From NCBI RefSeq assembly GCF_900157365.1, contig NZ_FUEZ01000004.1:855066-919065 (forward strand): 64,000 nt of DNA, written 5' to 3'. Source of the DNA: Mycobacterium numidiamassiliense (GTDB taxonomy: Bacteria; Actinomycetota; Actinomycetes; Mycobacteriales; Mycobacteriaceae). Positions 36,467 through 46,421 of the stretch are shown one piece after another. Within the stretch, counting starts at the first letter, position 1, and every line of letters starts with the position of its first letter. Below the pieces are notes generated by a model, which was not told where the DNA came from, made no database searches, and saw only the letters and a program-made list of their open reading frames with translations. The position numbers and the translations under genes are program-made.

Positions 36467-38044
36467 ATGGATAACGTGGCTCAGACCCCATCGGGCATCC
36501 CGCTGCAGCCCGTGTACGGCCCAGCGGACGTTGGCACCGAACCTCCGCCGCCGGGGGAGTTCCCCTTCAGCCGGGGCAACTTCGCGTCAGGCTATCGGGG
36601 CAAATTGTGGACGTTTCGGCAGTACTCGGGCTTCGGCACCGCCGAAGAATCCAACCGTCGCTATCGATACCTACTGGAACAGGGCGGCACCGGGCTCTCG
36701 GTGGCGCTCGATCTGCCCACCCAGTGCGGCTACGACTCCGATGACCCCGAGTTCGGGGAAGAGGTCGGCCGGGTCGGAGTCGCGGTAGACACCCTGGCTG
36801 ACTTCGAGATCCTCTTCGACGGCATTCCGCTGGACAAACTCAGCACCAGCATGACGATCAACGGCACGGCCGCGATCCTGCTGGCGTTCTACGTCGCCGC
36901 TGCCGAGAAGAAAGGGATACCGCGGGCGAAGCTCACCGGAACCATCCAGAACGACATCCTCAAGGAATACGCGTCGCGCGGAACCTGGATCTGGCCGCCG
37001 GAACCATCACTGCGGTTGATCGCCGACACCATCGAGTTCTGCGCCGCCGAGGTGCCGCGGTTTAACGCGATTTCGGTGGCCGGCGCGCACTTCCGCGATG
37101 CCGGGGCCAACGCGGTGCAGGAGATGGCGTTCACCCTGGCCGACGGTGTGACCTATTGCGACACCGTGGTCGAGCGCGGTCGTATGACGATCGACCAATT
37201 TGCACCGCAGATCTCATTCTTCTTCTACACCCACGGCGACTTCTTCGAGGAGATCGCCAAATATCGTGCTGGGCGTCGGCGTTGGGCGACGATCGTACGG
37301 GAACGCTACGGCGCAACCACTGATAAGGCGGCGATGTTCCGCTTCGGCTGCGTCTGTGGCGGCGCATCGCTGTACGCGCCGCAGGCCCACAACAACATCG
37401 TCCGGGTGGCCTACGAGGCGATGGCTGCGGTGCTGGGCGGTGTCCAGTCGATGTTCACCGCGGCCTGGGACGAGCCGTTCGCCCTGCCCACCGAAGAAAC
37501 CACCACACTGGCGCTGCGCACCCAGCAGATTCTGGCGCACGAAACCGGCGTCGCCAGCGTCGCCGACCCGCTAGGCGGCTCCTACTTCGTTGAGGCGCTG
37601 ACCGATGCCACCGAGGCCCGCATCGTCGAGATCATGCATGACCTCGAGCAGCACGGTGGCATGGTCCATGCCATCGAGGACGGTTACCTGCAGGGCCTGA
37701 TCGCCGACGAAGCCTTCAAGATGCATCAGGACGTTGAAGCCGGCACCCGACCGGTCGTCGGGGTCAACCGGTTCGTGACCGAGGAGCCGGAGCCCGACGT
37801 CGTCACCTATGAACTCGACGCCGAGGGACGTGATCTGCAACTCAAGCGACTCGCCAAAGTGAAAGCGGAAAGAGATTCGGCCGCAGTGCAATCCAGCCTC
37901 GCGGCACTGTCGCGAGCCGCCGAGGGAGACGACAACCTGATGCACAAGTTAGTCGACTGCGCCAACGCGTACTGCACGGTCGGGGAGATGGTTTCCACGC
38001 TCAAGGCAGTATGGGGCGAATTCCAGCAGCCGGTGGTGTTCTGA
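36467..38044 (+). CDS. Coenzyme B12-dependent acyl-CoA mutase, large (substrate) subunit
   Basis: 525 residues, the TIM-barrel half of a methylmalonyl-CoA-mutase-type enzyme; the B12 domain is a separate gene that overlaps its stop. Active-site motifs: [14 protein letters not shown] (Tyr equivalent to Tyr89 of methylmalonyl-CoA mutase), [16 protein letters not shown] (Arg equivalent to Arg207, which holds the free carboxylate), and [12 protein letters not shown], where the usual Tyr243-His244 pair is Ala-His. Retained Tyr/Arg suggests a dicarboxylyl-CoA substrate; the Tyr-to-Ala change suggests a bulkier one. Residue equivalences are by eye. Start ATG 36467. Confidence 0.9.
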   Translation: MDNVAQTPSGIPLQPVYGPADVGTEPPPPGEFPFSRGNFASGYRGKLWTFRQYSGFGTAEESNRRYRYLLEQGGTGLSVALDLPTQCGYDSDDPEFGEEVGRVGVAVDTLADFEILFDGIPLDKLSTSMTINGTAAILLAFYVAAAEKKGIPRAKLTGTIQNDILKEYASRGTWIWPPEPSLRLIADTIEFCAAEVPRFNAISVAGAHFRDAGANAVQEMAFTLADGVTYCDTVVERGRMTIDQFAPQISFFFYTHGDFFEEIAKYRAGRRRWATIVRERYGATTDKAAMFRFGCVCGGASLYAPQAHNNIVRVAYEAMAAVLGGVQSMFTAAWDEPFALPTEETTTLALRTQQILAHETGVASVADPLGGSYFVEALTDATEARIVEIMHDLEQHGGMVHAIEDGYLQGLIADEAFKMHQDVEAGTRPVVGVNRFVTEEPEPDVVTYELDAEGRDLQLKRLAKVKAERDSAAVQSSLAALSRAAEGDDNLMHKLVDCANAYCTVGEMVSTLKAVWGEFQQPVVF

Positions 38045-38469
38045 TGACCGTTCGTATTCTGGTGGCCAAGCCTGGGCTGGATGGGCACGACCGTGGTGCC
38101 AAGATCGTCGCGCGCACCCTGCGTGACGCCGGCTTCGAGGTCATCTACACCGGCATCCGCCAGCGCATCGAGGACATCGCATCGATCGCGGTGCAGGAAG
38201 ACGTGGCGGTCGTCGGCTTGAGCATCTTGTCCGGAGCCCACCTGGCCTTGACCAGGCGCACCATCGAAGCATTGCGGGCCGCCGATGCCGCCGACATCGC
38301 CGTCGTTGTCGGCGGAACGATCCCGCACGCCGATGTGCCAAAATTGCAATCTGCCGGGGCGGCAGCGGTTTTCCCCACCGGAACACCGCTCGACACGCTG
38401 GTGCGTGAAATCCGCAAGCTCACCGGCACACCGGAACCAGCCCTGGAGGAACCGTGCGCGTCGGAGTAA
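38044..38469 (+). CDS. Cobalamin-binding small subunit of acyl-CoA mutase
   Basis: 141 residues forming a B12-binding Rossmann domain. The base-off/His-on motif is present as [17 protein letters not shown] (His is the cobalt ligand), with [14 protein letters not shown] and [15 protein letters not shown] completing the site. The ATG shares its first base with the mutase stop (TGATG), so the subunits are co-translated. The separate small subunit resembles the isobutyryl-CoA and hydroxyisobutyryl-CoA mutase layout rather than the fused methylmalonyl-CoA mutase. Confidence 0.92.
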   Translation: MTVRILVAKPGLDGHDRGAKIVARTLRDAGFEVIYTGIRQRIEDIASIAVQEDVAVVGLSILSGAHLALTRRTIEALRAADAADIAVVVGGTIPHADVPKLQSAGAAAVFPTGTPLDTLVREIRKLTGTPEPALEEPCASE

Positions 38470-39410
38470 TGATCGGCGCCGAGCGTGGCGATATGGCGCG
38501 CAAGGTTGCCAAGTTGGCCTCCGATATCGAATGGGCCGAATCCGCGGGATTGGACACCGCATGGATGCCACAGGTGCCCAACGACTTCGACTGCCTGACC
38601 ATGGTGGCGTTGATGGCCGCGCATAGCTCACGCATCGAGCTTGGAACGGCGGTGGTGCCGTTGCAGGCGCAGCATCCTATTGCTCTTGCCCGCCAAGCGC
38701 TCTCGACGCACGCGGTGGCCGGCGGCCGGCTGGCGCTGGGCGTCGGGCCGTCGCACCACTGGATCATTCGGGACATGCTCGGCCTGCCGTATGAAAAGCC
38801 GGCCGCCTACACCCGTGACTATCTGCAGGTGCTCAGCGCCGCCATTGCCGGTCCGGGACCGGTTGACGTCGAGAATGATTCGTTCACGGTGCACAACCCG
38901 ACAGCGATCGGGGCGGATACCCCGATGCCGGTACTGGTCGCCGCACTCGGCCCGGTGATGCTGCAGCTGGCAGGCGAACTGGCCGACGGCACCGTGCTGT
39001 GGATGGCCGACGAGCGTGCGATCGGTGATCACATTGCGCCGAAAATCACCAAGGCCGCCGCGGATGCCGGGCGTGCGGCGCCGCGGATTGTTGCGGGTAT
39101 ACCCGTATGCCTCTGTGCACCTTCCCAAGTCGACGAGGCGAAGGAGCGGGCAAACCGAATCCTGGGTGAGGCCGAGGTGTCGCCCAACTACCAGCGTCTG
39201 CTCGACCGCGGCGACGCTCGCGATGTCGGCGATCTGTGTGCGGCCGGTGACGAGACGTCCATCCTGGCTCGGATGCGACAATTCGCCGATGCCGGGGTGA
39301 CCGACCTGTCGGTGCGGCTGCTGCCGATCGGCGAGAATCGCGACGAGCTGATCGCTTCCAAGCGCCGCACCCGCGAGATGATCGCCGAGCTGGCAACGGA
39401 GTTGCGGTGA
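38454..39410 (+). CDS. LLM-class (F420-type) flavin oxidoreductase
   Basis: 318 residues of the luciferase-like TIM-barrel family: [19 protein letters not shown] at the N-terminus, [34 protein letters not shown] and [21 protein letters not shown]. In mycobacteria this subgroup usually uses coenzyme F420. GTG 38454 lies inside the last codons of the B12 subunit, and the stop overlaps the next gene, so four genes form one coupled unit. Probably reduces or oxidises an intermediate of the mutase pathway. Confidence 0.88.
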   Translation: MRVGVMIGAERGDMARKVAKLASDIEWAESAGLDTAWMPQVPNDFDCLTMVALMAAHSSRIELGTAVVPLQAQHPIALARQALSTHAVAGGRLALGVGPSHHWIIRDMLGLPYEKPAAYTRDYLQVLSAAIAGPGPVDVENDSFTVHNPTAIGADTPMPVLVAALGPVMLQLAGELADGTVLWMADERAIGDHIAPKITKAAADAGRAAPRIVAGIPVCLCAPSQVDEAKERANRILGEAEVSPNYQRLLDRGDARDVGDLCAAGDETSILARMRQFADAGVTDLSVRLLPIGENRDELIASKRRTREMIAELATELR

Positions 39411-40447
39411 CGCCGGGAGACCCCGGACCACTTGCGGGAATTCGGATCCTCGAAGTCGGCACCATGCTGGCGGGTCCGTACGCCACCATGCTGCTCGCCG
39501 ACCTCGGCGCCGAGGTCACCAAGATCGAACCGCGCGGGGGTGAGATCTCCCGCAGCGTCGGACCCAGCTACTTCGCCAGCCTCAACCGCAACAAGTCCAG
39601 CATCTGTCTGGACCTGAATTCCGATGCGGGACAAGAGCGCCTGGGTAAGCTGGTGTCGGATTCGCATGCGCTGCTGGTGAATCTCAAGCCGTCGGCCATC
39701 CGCCGGCTTGGCCTCACCTATGAGCAATTGCGGCAATACAACGAGCGGATCGTCTGTGTGGCGATCACCGGCTTCGGGCTGCATGGTGGCGACGATCCGG
39801 CTTTCGACTACGTCGTGCAGGCGGGCTTCGGGATCGCAGCACTGACCGGCGACCCCGCTGGCCCGCCGACATTGCCGGGCTATTCATCGGCCGACAACTC
39901 CACCGGAATGACTGCGGCACTGGGACTTCTGGCCAAGATCATCTCCGGCACCGGCGGACAAGTCGATGTGTCGCTGCGCGACGTCATGCTGTCGCAGCTG
40001 AATTACCACGCCGCCGCCTACCTCAACAACGGCGTCCAGCCGCAGCGCCGCCCGCATGGAGCGCACTCGTATTACGTTCCCGCTCAACTTTTTCCGACAT
40101 CCGACGGCTATCTGGCATTGTTCATCACCCACGACGGGTTCTGGAAGTCCTTTGCCGCGGAAGCGGGTATCGGCGGGTTCGAGACCATGGCCGAGCGCGT
40201 TGCTCGCCGCGACGAAGTGCTGGCGGTCGTCACGGCCATGCTGGCGACCGATACCGCCGCGGGTTGGGAACGGCGACTGCGTCGGCTCGGCGTTCCGGCG
40301 GCGGCCGTCAGAACGCTACCCGAGGCGCTCGAGGCGACGCCGGAAATGGTTGTGACAGCAGGTGATTTCCGCCTGGTCGGCAGCCCGATCCACGTCTCCG
40401 GGTATCAGCCGGATTACCGGCCACCGCCCGCGCTGCCCGAGGGCTAG
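39407..40447 (+). CDS. Family III CoA-transferase (CaiB/BaiF)
   Basis: 346 residues. Family features: GIRILEVGTMLAGPYATMLL, ADLGAEVTKIEPRGGE, LNRNKSSICLDLNS and VCVAITGFGLHGGDDPAFDYV, with the catalytic Asp in the GDDPAFDYVVQAGFG region. These enzymes move CoA between acids, often to activate a substrate at the expense of succinyl-CoA. GTG 39407 overlaps the LLM gene. It likely activates the acid that the B12 mutase later rearranges. The C-terminus ends at a LysR gene facing it. Confidence 0.9.
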   Translation: MTPGDPGPLAGIRILEVGTMLAGPYATMLLADLGAEVTKIEPRGGEISRSVGPSYFASLNRNKSSICLDLNSDAGQERLGKLVSDSHALLVNLKPSAIRRLGLTYEQLRQYNERIVCVAITGFGLHGGDDPAFDYVVQAGFGIAALTGDPAGPPTLPGYSSADNSTGMTAALGLLAKIISGTGGQVDVSLRDVMLSQLNYHAAAYLNNGVQPQRRPHGAHSYYVPAQLFPTSDGYLALFITHDGFWKSFAAEAGIGGFETMAERVARRDEVLAVVTAMLATDTAAGWERRLRRLGVPAAAVRTLPEALEATPEMVVTAGDFRLVGSPIHVSGYQPDYRPPPALPEG

Positions 40448-40450
40448 ACG

Positions 40451-41353
40451 TCAGGAGCCAGGGCCGGTCAGGTGTGCCTCGGCGAGTTTGCGGAAGGCCG
40501 CAAGCAGACGACTGCGGTCCCCGGCGCGGCTGGCCAGTACCACGTGGCTGGGCTCGACGCCTTCCAGCGGGACCGTGGTGATATCCGGTCGGACGCTGTT
40601 GCCGCGCCAGTCCGCCGTGATCGCGATTGCCTGCCCGGAGGCGATGAGTTCGAACTTGTCCTCAAGCGCGTCCATGATCGGGCCGTCGGGTGCGCGGCGC
40701 CCGTCAGGGCGAGGATCGATGCGCCAGAACGCACTCCACGCCGGATCGGAGTGCCGCAACCGCGGCATGGGCTCGTCGGCGATGTCGTCCAGGGTGACCG
40801 ATTCCCTGCCCGCGAGCCGATGGTCGATGGGAATCGCGACCACCCGAGGCTCGGCATACAGCACCGTCACGTGCAGCTGATCGGTCGGGAACGGCAGCCG
40901 GGTCACCAGAGCATCCACCCGATGGTCGAGTAGGGCATCGCGCGCTTGGTCCCAATCCACGTGTGACACTTGCACATCGGCTTCGGGGTGTTCGCGGCGC
41001 AGCTCGCGCACCGCCGGCGTGATGATCAGGCCCGTCGTATACCCGATTACGATCCGGCTCGGCTGAGCCGCGGCGCGGGCCTGCGCTGCGGCCTGGCCGG
41101 CAGAGCGCAGCAGGGTCTTGGCCCGGGGCAAAAAGACCTCGCCGGCTTCGGTCAGCCGGGTGCCCTGCGGCGTGCGGTCCAACAGCCGGACGCCGAGCTG
41201 CTGCTCGAGCCGGCGAATCTGACGGCTCAACGACGGCTGCGCGACGCGCAGCGCCGCGGCGGCCCGGCCGAAGTGTCGGTGCTCGGCCACTACGACGAAA
41301 TAACTCACCAGCCGCAGGTCGAGATCGACCACCGGTGCTGCCGAGTCCGTCAT
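40451..41353 (-). CDS. LysR-family transcriptional regulator
   Basis: 300 residues. The N-terminal winged helix is textbook LysR (DLRLVSYFVVVAEHRHFGRA; LRVAQPSLSRQIRRLEQQLG), followed by a periplasmic-binding-like effector domain. ATG 41351-41353 was chosen since the frame upstream is not family-like. It is divergent from an SDR gene with a 155-bp gap, the classic layout for a LysR target. The effector is unknown. Confidence 0.9.
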   Translation of the reverse strand: MTDSAAPVVDLDLRLVSYFVVVAEHRHFGRAAAALRVAQPSLSRQIRRLEQQLGVRLLDRTPQGTRLTEAGEVFLPRAKTLLRSAGQAAAQARAAAQPSRIVIGYTTGLIITPAVRELRREHPEADVQVSHVDWDQARDALLDHRVDALVTRLPFPTDQLHVTVLYAEPRVVAIPIDHRLAGRESVTLDDIADEPMPRLRHSDPAWSAFWRIDPRPDGRRAPDGPIMDALEDKFELIASGQAIAITADWRGNSVRPDITTVPLEGVEPSHVVLASRAGDRSRLLAAFRKLAEAHLTGPGS

Positions 41354-41508
41354 GCGCCCAGTGTAGCGGTGCCGATGACAGCTATTCATCCCCGAAAGCC
41401 CGATGAGCTGCGGTGATGCCTGGTTCGCATCGCGCCATATGAAATAGGACTTGGACACGCTTCGGGGGCCGTCATTGACTTGGTGACATCAACCAGAAGG
41501 GAATTTCC

Positions 41509-42402
41509 ATGCACGTCTTCGTCACCGGCGCGACCGGGCACATCGGCTCTGCCGTCGTCACCGAACTCCTCGAAGCGGGTCACCGGGTAACCGGCTTGGC
41601 CCGGTCGGATGAGGGCGCAGCCGCCCTGACGGCGAAGGGTGCCGCGGCGCACCGGGGCGACCTCGACGACCTCGACGGCCTGCGGAATGCCGCGGCGGCC
41701 TCCGACGGTGTCATCCATCTCGCCTTCAAGCACGACTTCAGCGACTATGCGGGCGCCGCGCAGAGCGACCTGCGTGCGGTCGAGGCGATGGGTGAGGCAC
41801 TCGTCGGTTCCGACCGGCCCTTTGTCGGCACGTCGGGAACGCTCCTGCTCGCGTTGCTTGGCGAGGGGGGCGTCGGCACCGAACAGGACACGGTGGCCGC
41901 GGGCCCGAGGGTCGACTCGGAAAACGCGGTCATCGCCCTGGCCGAGCGCGGGGTGCGGTCGTCGGTGATCCGGCTCGCGCCGCTGGTGCACAGCGATCTT
42001 GACCACCATGGCTTCGCCCACCACCTGATCAACACCGCTCGCGACACCGGCATCTCCGGCTACCTGGGTGACGGGTCCAACCGGTGGCCCGCACTGCATA
42101 CCCTCGATGCCGCGCACCTGTACCGACTGGCCCTGGAAAACGCGCCCGCCGGAACGCGTTTGCATGGGGTGGCAGACGAAGGGGTGCCGTTTAGGGACAT
42201 CGCCGCCGTCATCGGCCGTCACCTGAACGTGCCGGCCGTCAGCGTTGCGGCCGAAGAAGCCGGTCATTTCGGCTTTCTCGCGCTCTTTGCGTCTTTGGAC
42301 AACCCGACGTCAAACGCCTTGACGAGGAAAGTGCTTGACTGGCAACCGGAGCGGCCCGGGTTGATCGCGGACCTCGACGCAGGCCATTACTTCGGCGAGT
42401 AA
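41509..42402 (+). CDS. Atypical SDR / NAD(P)-dependent epimerase-like protein
   Basis: 297 residues with an N-terminal nucleotide-binding motif (HVFVTGATGHIGSAVVTELL) and an extended-SDR-like body (VIHLAFKHDFSDYAGAAQSD; LHTLDAAHLYRLALENAPAG). The classical Tyr-x3-Lys pair is not evident, which is common in atypical SDRs that act as NADPH-dependent reductases or sensors. ATG 41509 has AGAAGGGA upstream. It is probably controlled by the divergent LysR protein. Confidence 0.85.
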   Translation: MHVFVTGATGHIGSAVVTELLEAGHRVTGLARSDEGAAALTAKGAAAHRGDLDDLDGLRNAAAASDGVIHLAFKHDFSDYAGAAQSDLRAVEAMGEALVGSDRPFVGTSGTLLLALLGEGGVGTEQDTVAAGPRVDSENAVIALAERGVRSSVIRLAPLVHSDLDHHGFAHHLINTARDTGISGYLGDGSNRWPALHTLDAAHLYRLALENAPAGTRLHGVADEGVPFRDIAAVIGRHLNVPAVSVAAEEAGHFGFLALFASLDNPTSNALTRKVLDWQPERPGLIADLDAGHYFGE

Positions 42403-42414
42403 AGGAGGACCTTG

Positions 42415-43323
42415 GTGGCTGATGCCGTGGTCGAGACTGCCCGTCAGGCATTGAGGCCGGTCGGTGCGAGCCTCCCGGTCTCCTTCACCGGCACGCCTTC
42501 TGTCGATGTGCAGCGCGAGGCAGTGGGCCGGTTGGAACGGGCCGGATTCCGCGCGGTGTGGACGAACGAAGTGATCGGCAAGGACGCCTTGGTGCAGCTC
42601 GCCACCTTGCTGTCCGCAACCGACGACATGGTGTTCGGTACGTGCATCGCCAACATCTGGGCCCGGCCGGCGCCGACCATGCATGCCGCGGCAGCCCAAC
42701 TGGCACAGGCGTATCCGGGCAGGATCGTGCTGGGCCTCGGGGTCGGCTACCCGGAACAGGCGGCCAGCGTCGGCCAGGAATTCGGCGGTCCGCTGGCTAC
42801 CATGCGCCAATATCTGTCCCGAATGGATAGCCCCACCTGGCCGCCGGCACCTGACGCGGCGTATCCCAGGATCGTCGCCGCCAACGGTCCGAAAATGCTT
42901 GCGCTGGCCGGCGAAGTCGCCGACGGGGCGCTCCCGGCGATGTTGCCCGTGGAGTTCACCACACAAGCAAGGGAATTGTTAGGCCCGGACAAGCTGCTGA
43001 TCGTCGGGCTCTCCGTGGCGCCGAATGACGACCGAGATCAGGCGAAAGCGACTGCGCGGGAGATTGTTTCGGGTTGGCTCGGCCGCCGTCCTTATCGGGC
43101 CATGATGAAGCAGCTGGGCTACTTCGACGACGACATCGCGACGGTAAGCGATCGACTGGTGAATGCGGTCGTGGCCCATGGCCGTCCGGGAGACATCATC
43201 GCCACAGTGCGCGCGCATCTCGTCGCGGGGGCCGATCATGTCGTGCTGCTGCCGGCGATCGGCGGTGAGTTCGCGGCCGGCATCGAACAGCTCGAGCAGA
43301 TCCGGTTGGCGTACCCCGGCTAG
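42415..43323 (+). CDS. LLM-class F420-dependent oxidoreductase
   Basis: 302 residues, luciferase-like fold: AVGRLERAGFRAVWTNEVIG, IANIWARPAPTMHAAAAQLA, GRIVLGLGVGYPEQAAS and ILGYAA-type C-terminal elements. It belongs to the mycobacterial F420-dependent subgroup (TIGR03620-like). GTG 42415 is preferred over TTG 42412 behind AAAGGAGGA. It starts 12 bases after the SDR gene, so the two form an operon. Substrate unknown. Confidence 0.85.
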   Translation: MADAVVETARQALRPVGASLPVSFTGTPSVDVQREAVGRLERAGFRAVWTNEVIGKDALVQLATLLSATDDMVFGTCIANIWARPAPTMHAAAAQLAQAYPGRIVLGLGVGYPEQAASVGQEFGGPLATMRQYLSRMDSPTWPPAPDAAYPRIVAANGPKMLALAGEVADGALPAMLPVEFTTQARELLGPDKLLIVGLSVAPNDDRDQAKATAREIVSGWLGRRPYRAMMKQLGYFDDDIATVSDRLVNAVVAHGRPGDIIATVRAHLVAGADHVVLLPAIGGEFAAGIEQLEQIRLAYPG

Positions 43324-43640
43324 CCCGTCGGCCCGTGCTCGGTGGTCAGCTCGAGCAGTCGCGGAATCGGTGCGGGATTCAGCTGCAGGGCATCCGACAT
43401 GGTTAGCTGGCCGGCGTTAGCGATCATGCCGTCCAGGATGGCCTGAAGATTGTCGCCCTCGATTTCATAGATGGCGACATACGGCCCGACACCGTCCACC
43501 GGACGTAGCCGTCGCGCCGAGACGAAGCCGTCGAGAGCCACCAACTCGCCGAGGTGCACTTCGTCGTACCAGGTGTTGTACTCCTCGTCGCGATCGGGCG
43601 AACTGGGATAACTCTCCACCAGGATGATGCCCTTGGCCAT
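43320..43640 (-). CDS. EthD-like dimeric alpha/beta-barrel protein
   Basis: 106 residues beginning MAKGIILVESYPSSPDRDEE, with NTWYDEVHLGELVALDGFVS, the pattern of small ferredoxin-like dimeric barrels that accompany oxygenases or aldehyde-handling enzymes in catabolic operons. ATG 43638-43640 gives the family-like start. It is the gene after the ferredoxin on the minus strand, 20 bases away, and shares its promoter. Exact function unknown. Confidence 0.7.
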   Translation of the reverse strand: MAKGIILVESYPSSPDRDEEYNTWYDEVHLGELVALDGFVSARRLRPVDGVGPYVAIYEIEGDNLQAILDGMIANAGQLTMSDALQLNPAPIPRLLELTTEHGPTG

Positions 43641-43660
43641 CGTCGCCGCCTCTCTAGTGA

Positions 43661-44044
43661 CTACTCGTAGCGCACCGTGATCGAGCCCGTATCCGGTATG
43701 CCCTGGCACGTCAGAATGTAGCCCTCGTCCACTTCGTCATCGTCGAGAGCGTCGTTGATCCGCATGGTCGCGTGCCCTTCCTCGACGTGGGCCATGCAGG
43801 TCCCGCAGTTGCCCGCCTCGCAATTGAACGGTGGATCCAGGCCGGCCCGGCGCGCGCTTTCCAGCAGCGTCTCGCCCGGAACCAGCGGAACCTCCACCTT
43901 CTTGCGTTCGAGGTAGATCGTCACCTTGCCGGCGTTCAACGGATCTGCCACCCGTGCAGTCTCCTCGATGATCGCGGTGACGGCCGCATCCTGGAATGCT
44001 GATTGTCCCGCGGGGGCCGCCCCCTCCGTACTTGCGTTCTTCAC
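43661..44044 (-). CDS. Plant-type [2Fe-2S] ferredoxin
   Basis: 127 residues. The cluster motif CEAGNCGTCMAHV plus the distant Cys in YILTCQGIPD gives the C-x4-C-x2-C-x(n)-C pattern. The sequence resembles the C-terminal ferredoxin domain of KshB-type reductases, which feed Rieske oxygenases, but no oxygenase is adjacent. The start is taken as GTG 44042-44044, five bases from a 15-bp palindrome whose arms overlap the likely -10. An extra N-terminal 35 residues are low-complexity. Confidence 0.88.
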   Translation of the reverse strand: MKNASTEGAAPAGQSAFQDAAVTAIIEETARVADPLNAGKVTIYLERKKVEVPLVPGETLLESARRAGLDPPFNCEAGNCGTCMAHVEEGHATMRINDALDDDEVDEGYILTCQGIPDTGSITVRYE

Positions 44045-44048
44045 TCTA

Positions 44049-44063
44049 GAGAATACTATTCTC
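44049..44063. promoter_or_regulatory. Perfect 15-bp palindrome in the ferredoxin/acyl-CoA synthetase divergon
   Basis: GAGAATA-C-TATTCTC. It lies five bases upstream of the ferredoxin start and 72 bases from the acyl-CoA synthetase start. A near copy (GAGAATA-A-TGTTCTC) lies at 49894-49908 before the MeaB GTPase gene. The two sites define a likely shared operator. Confidence 0.7.
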
Positions 44064-44134
44064 ACTAAGCGATAGGATCTTCTCAAGACTGTGCGGATGT
44101 CGGGTCACCCGGGCCTGCCAGGGAAGGACGGGAC

Positions 44135-45538
44135 GTGACCGAGCCGGACGCGCTCGCGTTCGAGGGACGGCAGTTCACTGCGCCCCAGCTCGACGCGCTG
44201 GCGGACGGACTGGCCGCGACCCTGACAAAACGGGGCCTCGTCGCGGGCCAACGCGTCGCGCTCATGGCGTCCAACCGCCCGGAATTCGTCGCCGCCCTGC
44301 TGGGCATCTGGCGGCTTGGTGCCACGGTCGTCCTCATCAGTCCCGCCTGGAAGCACGACGAGGTCGATCACGCACTCGGGCTCACCCAGCCGTCCCACGC
44401 CGTCGGGGATCATCCGGTGTTGGCCGGGTTGATGCCGATGCTGGACCTGGACGAACCCATCTCACCCGCGGGGCCGACAGCGAGATCGCTGCCGCCACGG
44501 GCCGACGCGGTGCTGGCGTTCAGTTCCGGGACCACCGGCCTGCCCAAGGCCGTGCGGCACACTCACGCGGGGCTGGAAGAGGCCGTGCGGCACTGGCGCG
44601 ACGCGCTGCAGCTGACCCGCCACGACCGCATCCAGATCGCCACCCCGCCGTCGCACATCCTCGGCCTGCTCAACATCCTGACGGTACTGCGGACCGGTGC
44701 CTGGATGCGGCTGCATCGGCGTTTCGACGTAGACCAAATGCTGCATCACATCGAAAGTGACCGCATCACAATCGAAATGGCGGTCGCCCCCATCGCGCTG
44801 GCCATCGCCTCGCATCCCACGCTCGAGTCATACGATCTGTCCTCGCTGCGATACATCATGTGGGGTGCGACACCGGTGAGCGCCAGTGTCGCCGAGACGG
44901 TGACCCGGCGGACCGGCGTCAATTGGGTCCCCGCGTACGGCACCACGGAATTGCCGGTCATCGCTTGCAATCCCGTCGACGGGGCCCGGCTCGACTCGGT
45001 CGGGCGTCCGGTGCCCGGTGTGGACCTGCGGGTGGTCTCGCTGCAGACCGGCGACCCGGTGTGCCTCGGGGAGGTCGGTGAGATTGCGGCGCGGTCCAAG
45101 TCGCTGATGGCCGGCTACCTGCCGGTCACGGAGACCGACGAAGTGATCCGCGACGGCTGGTATCGGACCGGGGATGTCGGCTGGCTGGACACCGATGGCT
45201 GGCTGCGGATCACCGACCGTCTCAAAGAGATGATCAAGGTGCGCGGCTTCCAGGTCGCGCCGGCCGAAATCGAGATGGTGCTGCACGGTCATCCGGCCGT
45301 GAAAGACTGTGCGGTGTTTGGCATTCCCGACGGGATCAACGGGGAAGCGGTCGTCGCCGCGGTCACCACCTGCGCTCCCGTCGACGCCGCTGACCTGACC
45401 GCCCGGGTGGATGAGAAGCTGGCGTCGTATAAACGTCTGAGCCGGGTCGTGTTCGTATCCGATATCCCCCGCCTGCCTTCGGGCAAGGTGCTGCGGCGAG
45501 TCCTGAAGGAGCGCTATGGATGCACGTCTAACAGCTGA
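44135..45538 (+). CDS. Acyl-CoA synthetase (adenylate-forming)
   Basis: 467 residues, short for the family. Signature motifs: LAFSSGTTGLPKAVRHTH (P-loop), VPAYGTTELPVIACN, YRTGDVGWLDTDGWLRITDR, and the catalytic Lys in RLPSGKVLRRVLKERY. It activates a carboxylic acid via an acyl-adenylate to the CoA thioester. GTG 44135. It overlaps the first acyl-CoA dehydrogenase by 23 bases and heads an operon of ligase, two dehydrogenases and a hydratase. Confidence 0.93.
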   Translation: MTEPDALAFEGRQFTAPQLDALADGLAATLTKRGLVAGQRVALMASNRPEFVAALLGIWRLGATVVLISPAWKHDEVDHALGLTQPSHAVGDHPVLAGLMPMLDLDEPISPAGPTARSLPPRADAVLAFSSGTTGLPKAVRHTHAGLEEAVRHWRDALQLTRHDRIQIATPPSHILGLLNILTVLRTGAWMRLHRRFDVDQMLHHIESDRITIEMAVAPIALAIASHPTLESYDLSSLRYIMWGATPVSASVAETVTRRTGVNWVPAYGTTELPVIACNPVDGARLDSVGRPVPGVDLRVVSLQTGDPVCLGEVGEIAARSKSLMAGYLPVTETDEVIRDGWYRTGDVGWLDTDGWLRITDRLKEMIKVRGFQVAPAEIEMVLHGHPAVKDCAVFGIPDGINGEAVVAAVTTCAPVDAADLTARVDEKLASYKRLSRVVFVSDIPRLPSGKVLRRVLKERYGCTSNS

Positions 45539-46421
45539 ACAACAACAGCTACGCGACGCGGCCGCAAAGCTGGCCGACGACCTCGGGCCTGGCGCTGTCC
45601 AGGACCTCGGCGAGGATAGTCGAATCAGCCGCCTGGACAGGCAGATTGGTGCGACGGGCTGGCGCTCGCTGCGCTCCGACGAAGCCTCTGGTGTCGAAGT
45701 CGCAATTGTCGCAGAGGAATTCGGGCGCCGACTGGTCGACGCACCGTTTCTCGGGCCGGTCCTGGCCGACGATCTGGCCCGCCGAGTTGGCGCCGACAGC
45801 GCGGGAACGACCATAGCTGTCGACGAGCACGCCATCGACGCGCGCGGCTACCAGCGAGCCCTGTTGCTCGACGGCTCCACGGTCCTGGCCGTGGATCTGG
45901 GTGCGCTCGGCGGCGGCGCCGACTTGACCCGGGCCGAAGCCGAACTAGCGGGAACACCGACCGAAATCGGCGAGGTATCGGAAGATGTTGCCGCGCAATG
46001 GCGTGCGCTCGCGCTGGTTGCCACGACGGCAGACCTGGTCGGAGTCGCCCGCGGCGCTCACGCCGTCGCCTGCGACTATGCGAAAATTCGCGAACAGTAC
46101 GGCAAAGCGATCGGGTCCTATCAGGCGATCGCCCACCTGCTGGCCGAAAGCCTGGCCCTTATCGAAGGCTCGGTGAGTGTATTGCGGCACGCCGCATGGG
46201 CGGTCGATGAACTTCCCAGCGGCGAAGCCATTCGTGCGGCTCAAGTCGCGAAGGTCTATTGCGCGCGCGCGACCAGAACCGTGTGCGAGACCGCGATACA
46301 GGTGCACGGCGGCATCGGAAATACCTGGGAGTGCCTGGTGCATGTCTACCTGCGCCGCGCCCTGACATCGACCGAACTGTGGCCCGTTGCGTTGAAGGAG
46401 ATCGATCTTGGACTTTCGTGA
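45516..46421 (+). CDS. Acyl-CoA dehydrogenase, short subunit
   Basis: 301 residues of the ACAD fold, shorter than usual and lacking a clear catalytic Glu: it has EEFGRRLVDAPFLGPVLADD, CDYAKIREQYGKAIGSYQAI and VHGGIGNTWECLVHVYLRR. It is followed directly by a second dehydrogenase, the arrangement of mycobacterial heterotetrameric (alpha2beta2) FadE enzymes acting on bulky steroid-like acyl-CoAs. ATG 45516 overlaps the ligase gene; its stop overlaps the next gene. Confidence 0.9.
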   Translation: MDARLTAEQQQLRDAAAKLADDLGPGAVQDLGEDSRISRLDRQIGATGWRSLRSDEASGVEVAIVAEEFGRRLVDAPFLGPVLADDLARRVGADSAGTTIAVDEHAIDARGYQRALLLDGSTVLAVDLGALGGGADLTRAEAELAGTPTEIGEVSEDVAAQWRALALVATTADLVGVARGAHAVACDYAKIREQYGKAIGSYQAIAHLLAESLALIEGSVSVLRHAAWAVDELPSGEAIRAAQVAKVYCARATRTVCETAIQVHGGIGNTWECLVHVYLRRALTSTELWPVALKEIDLGLS

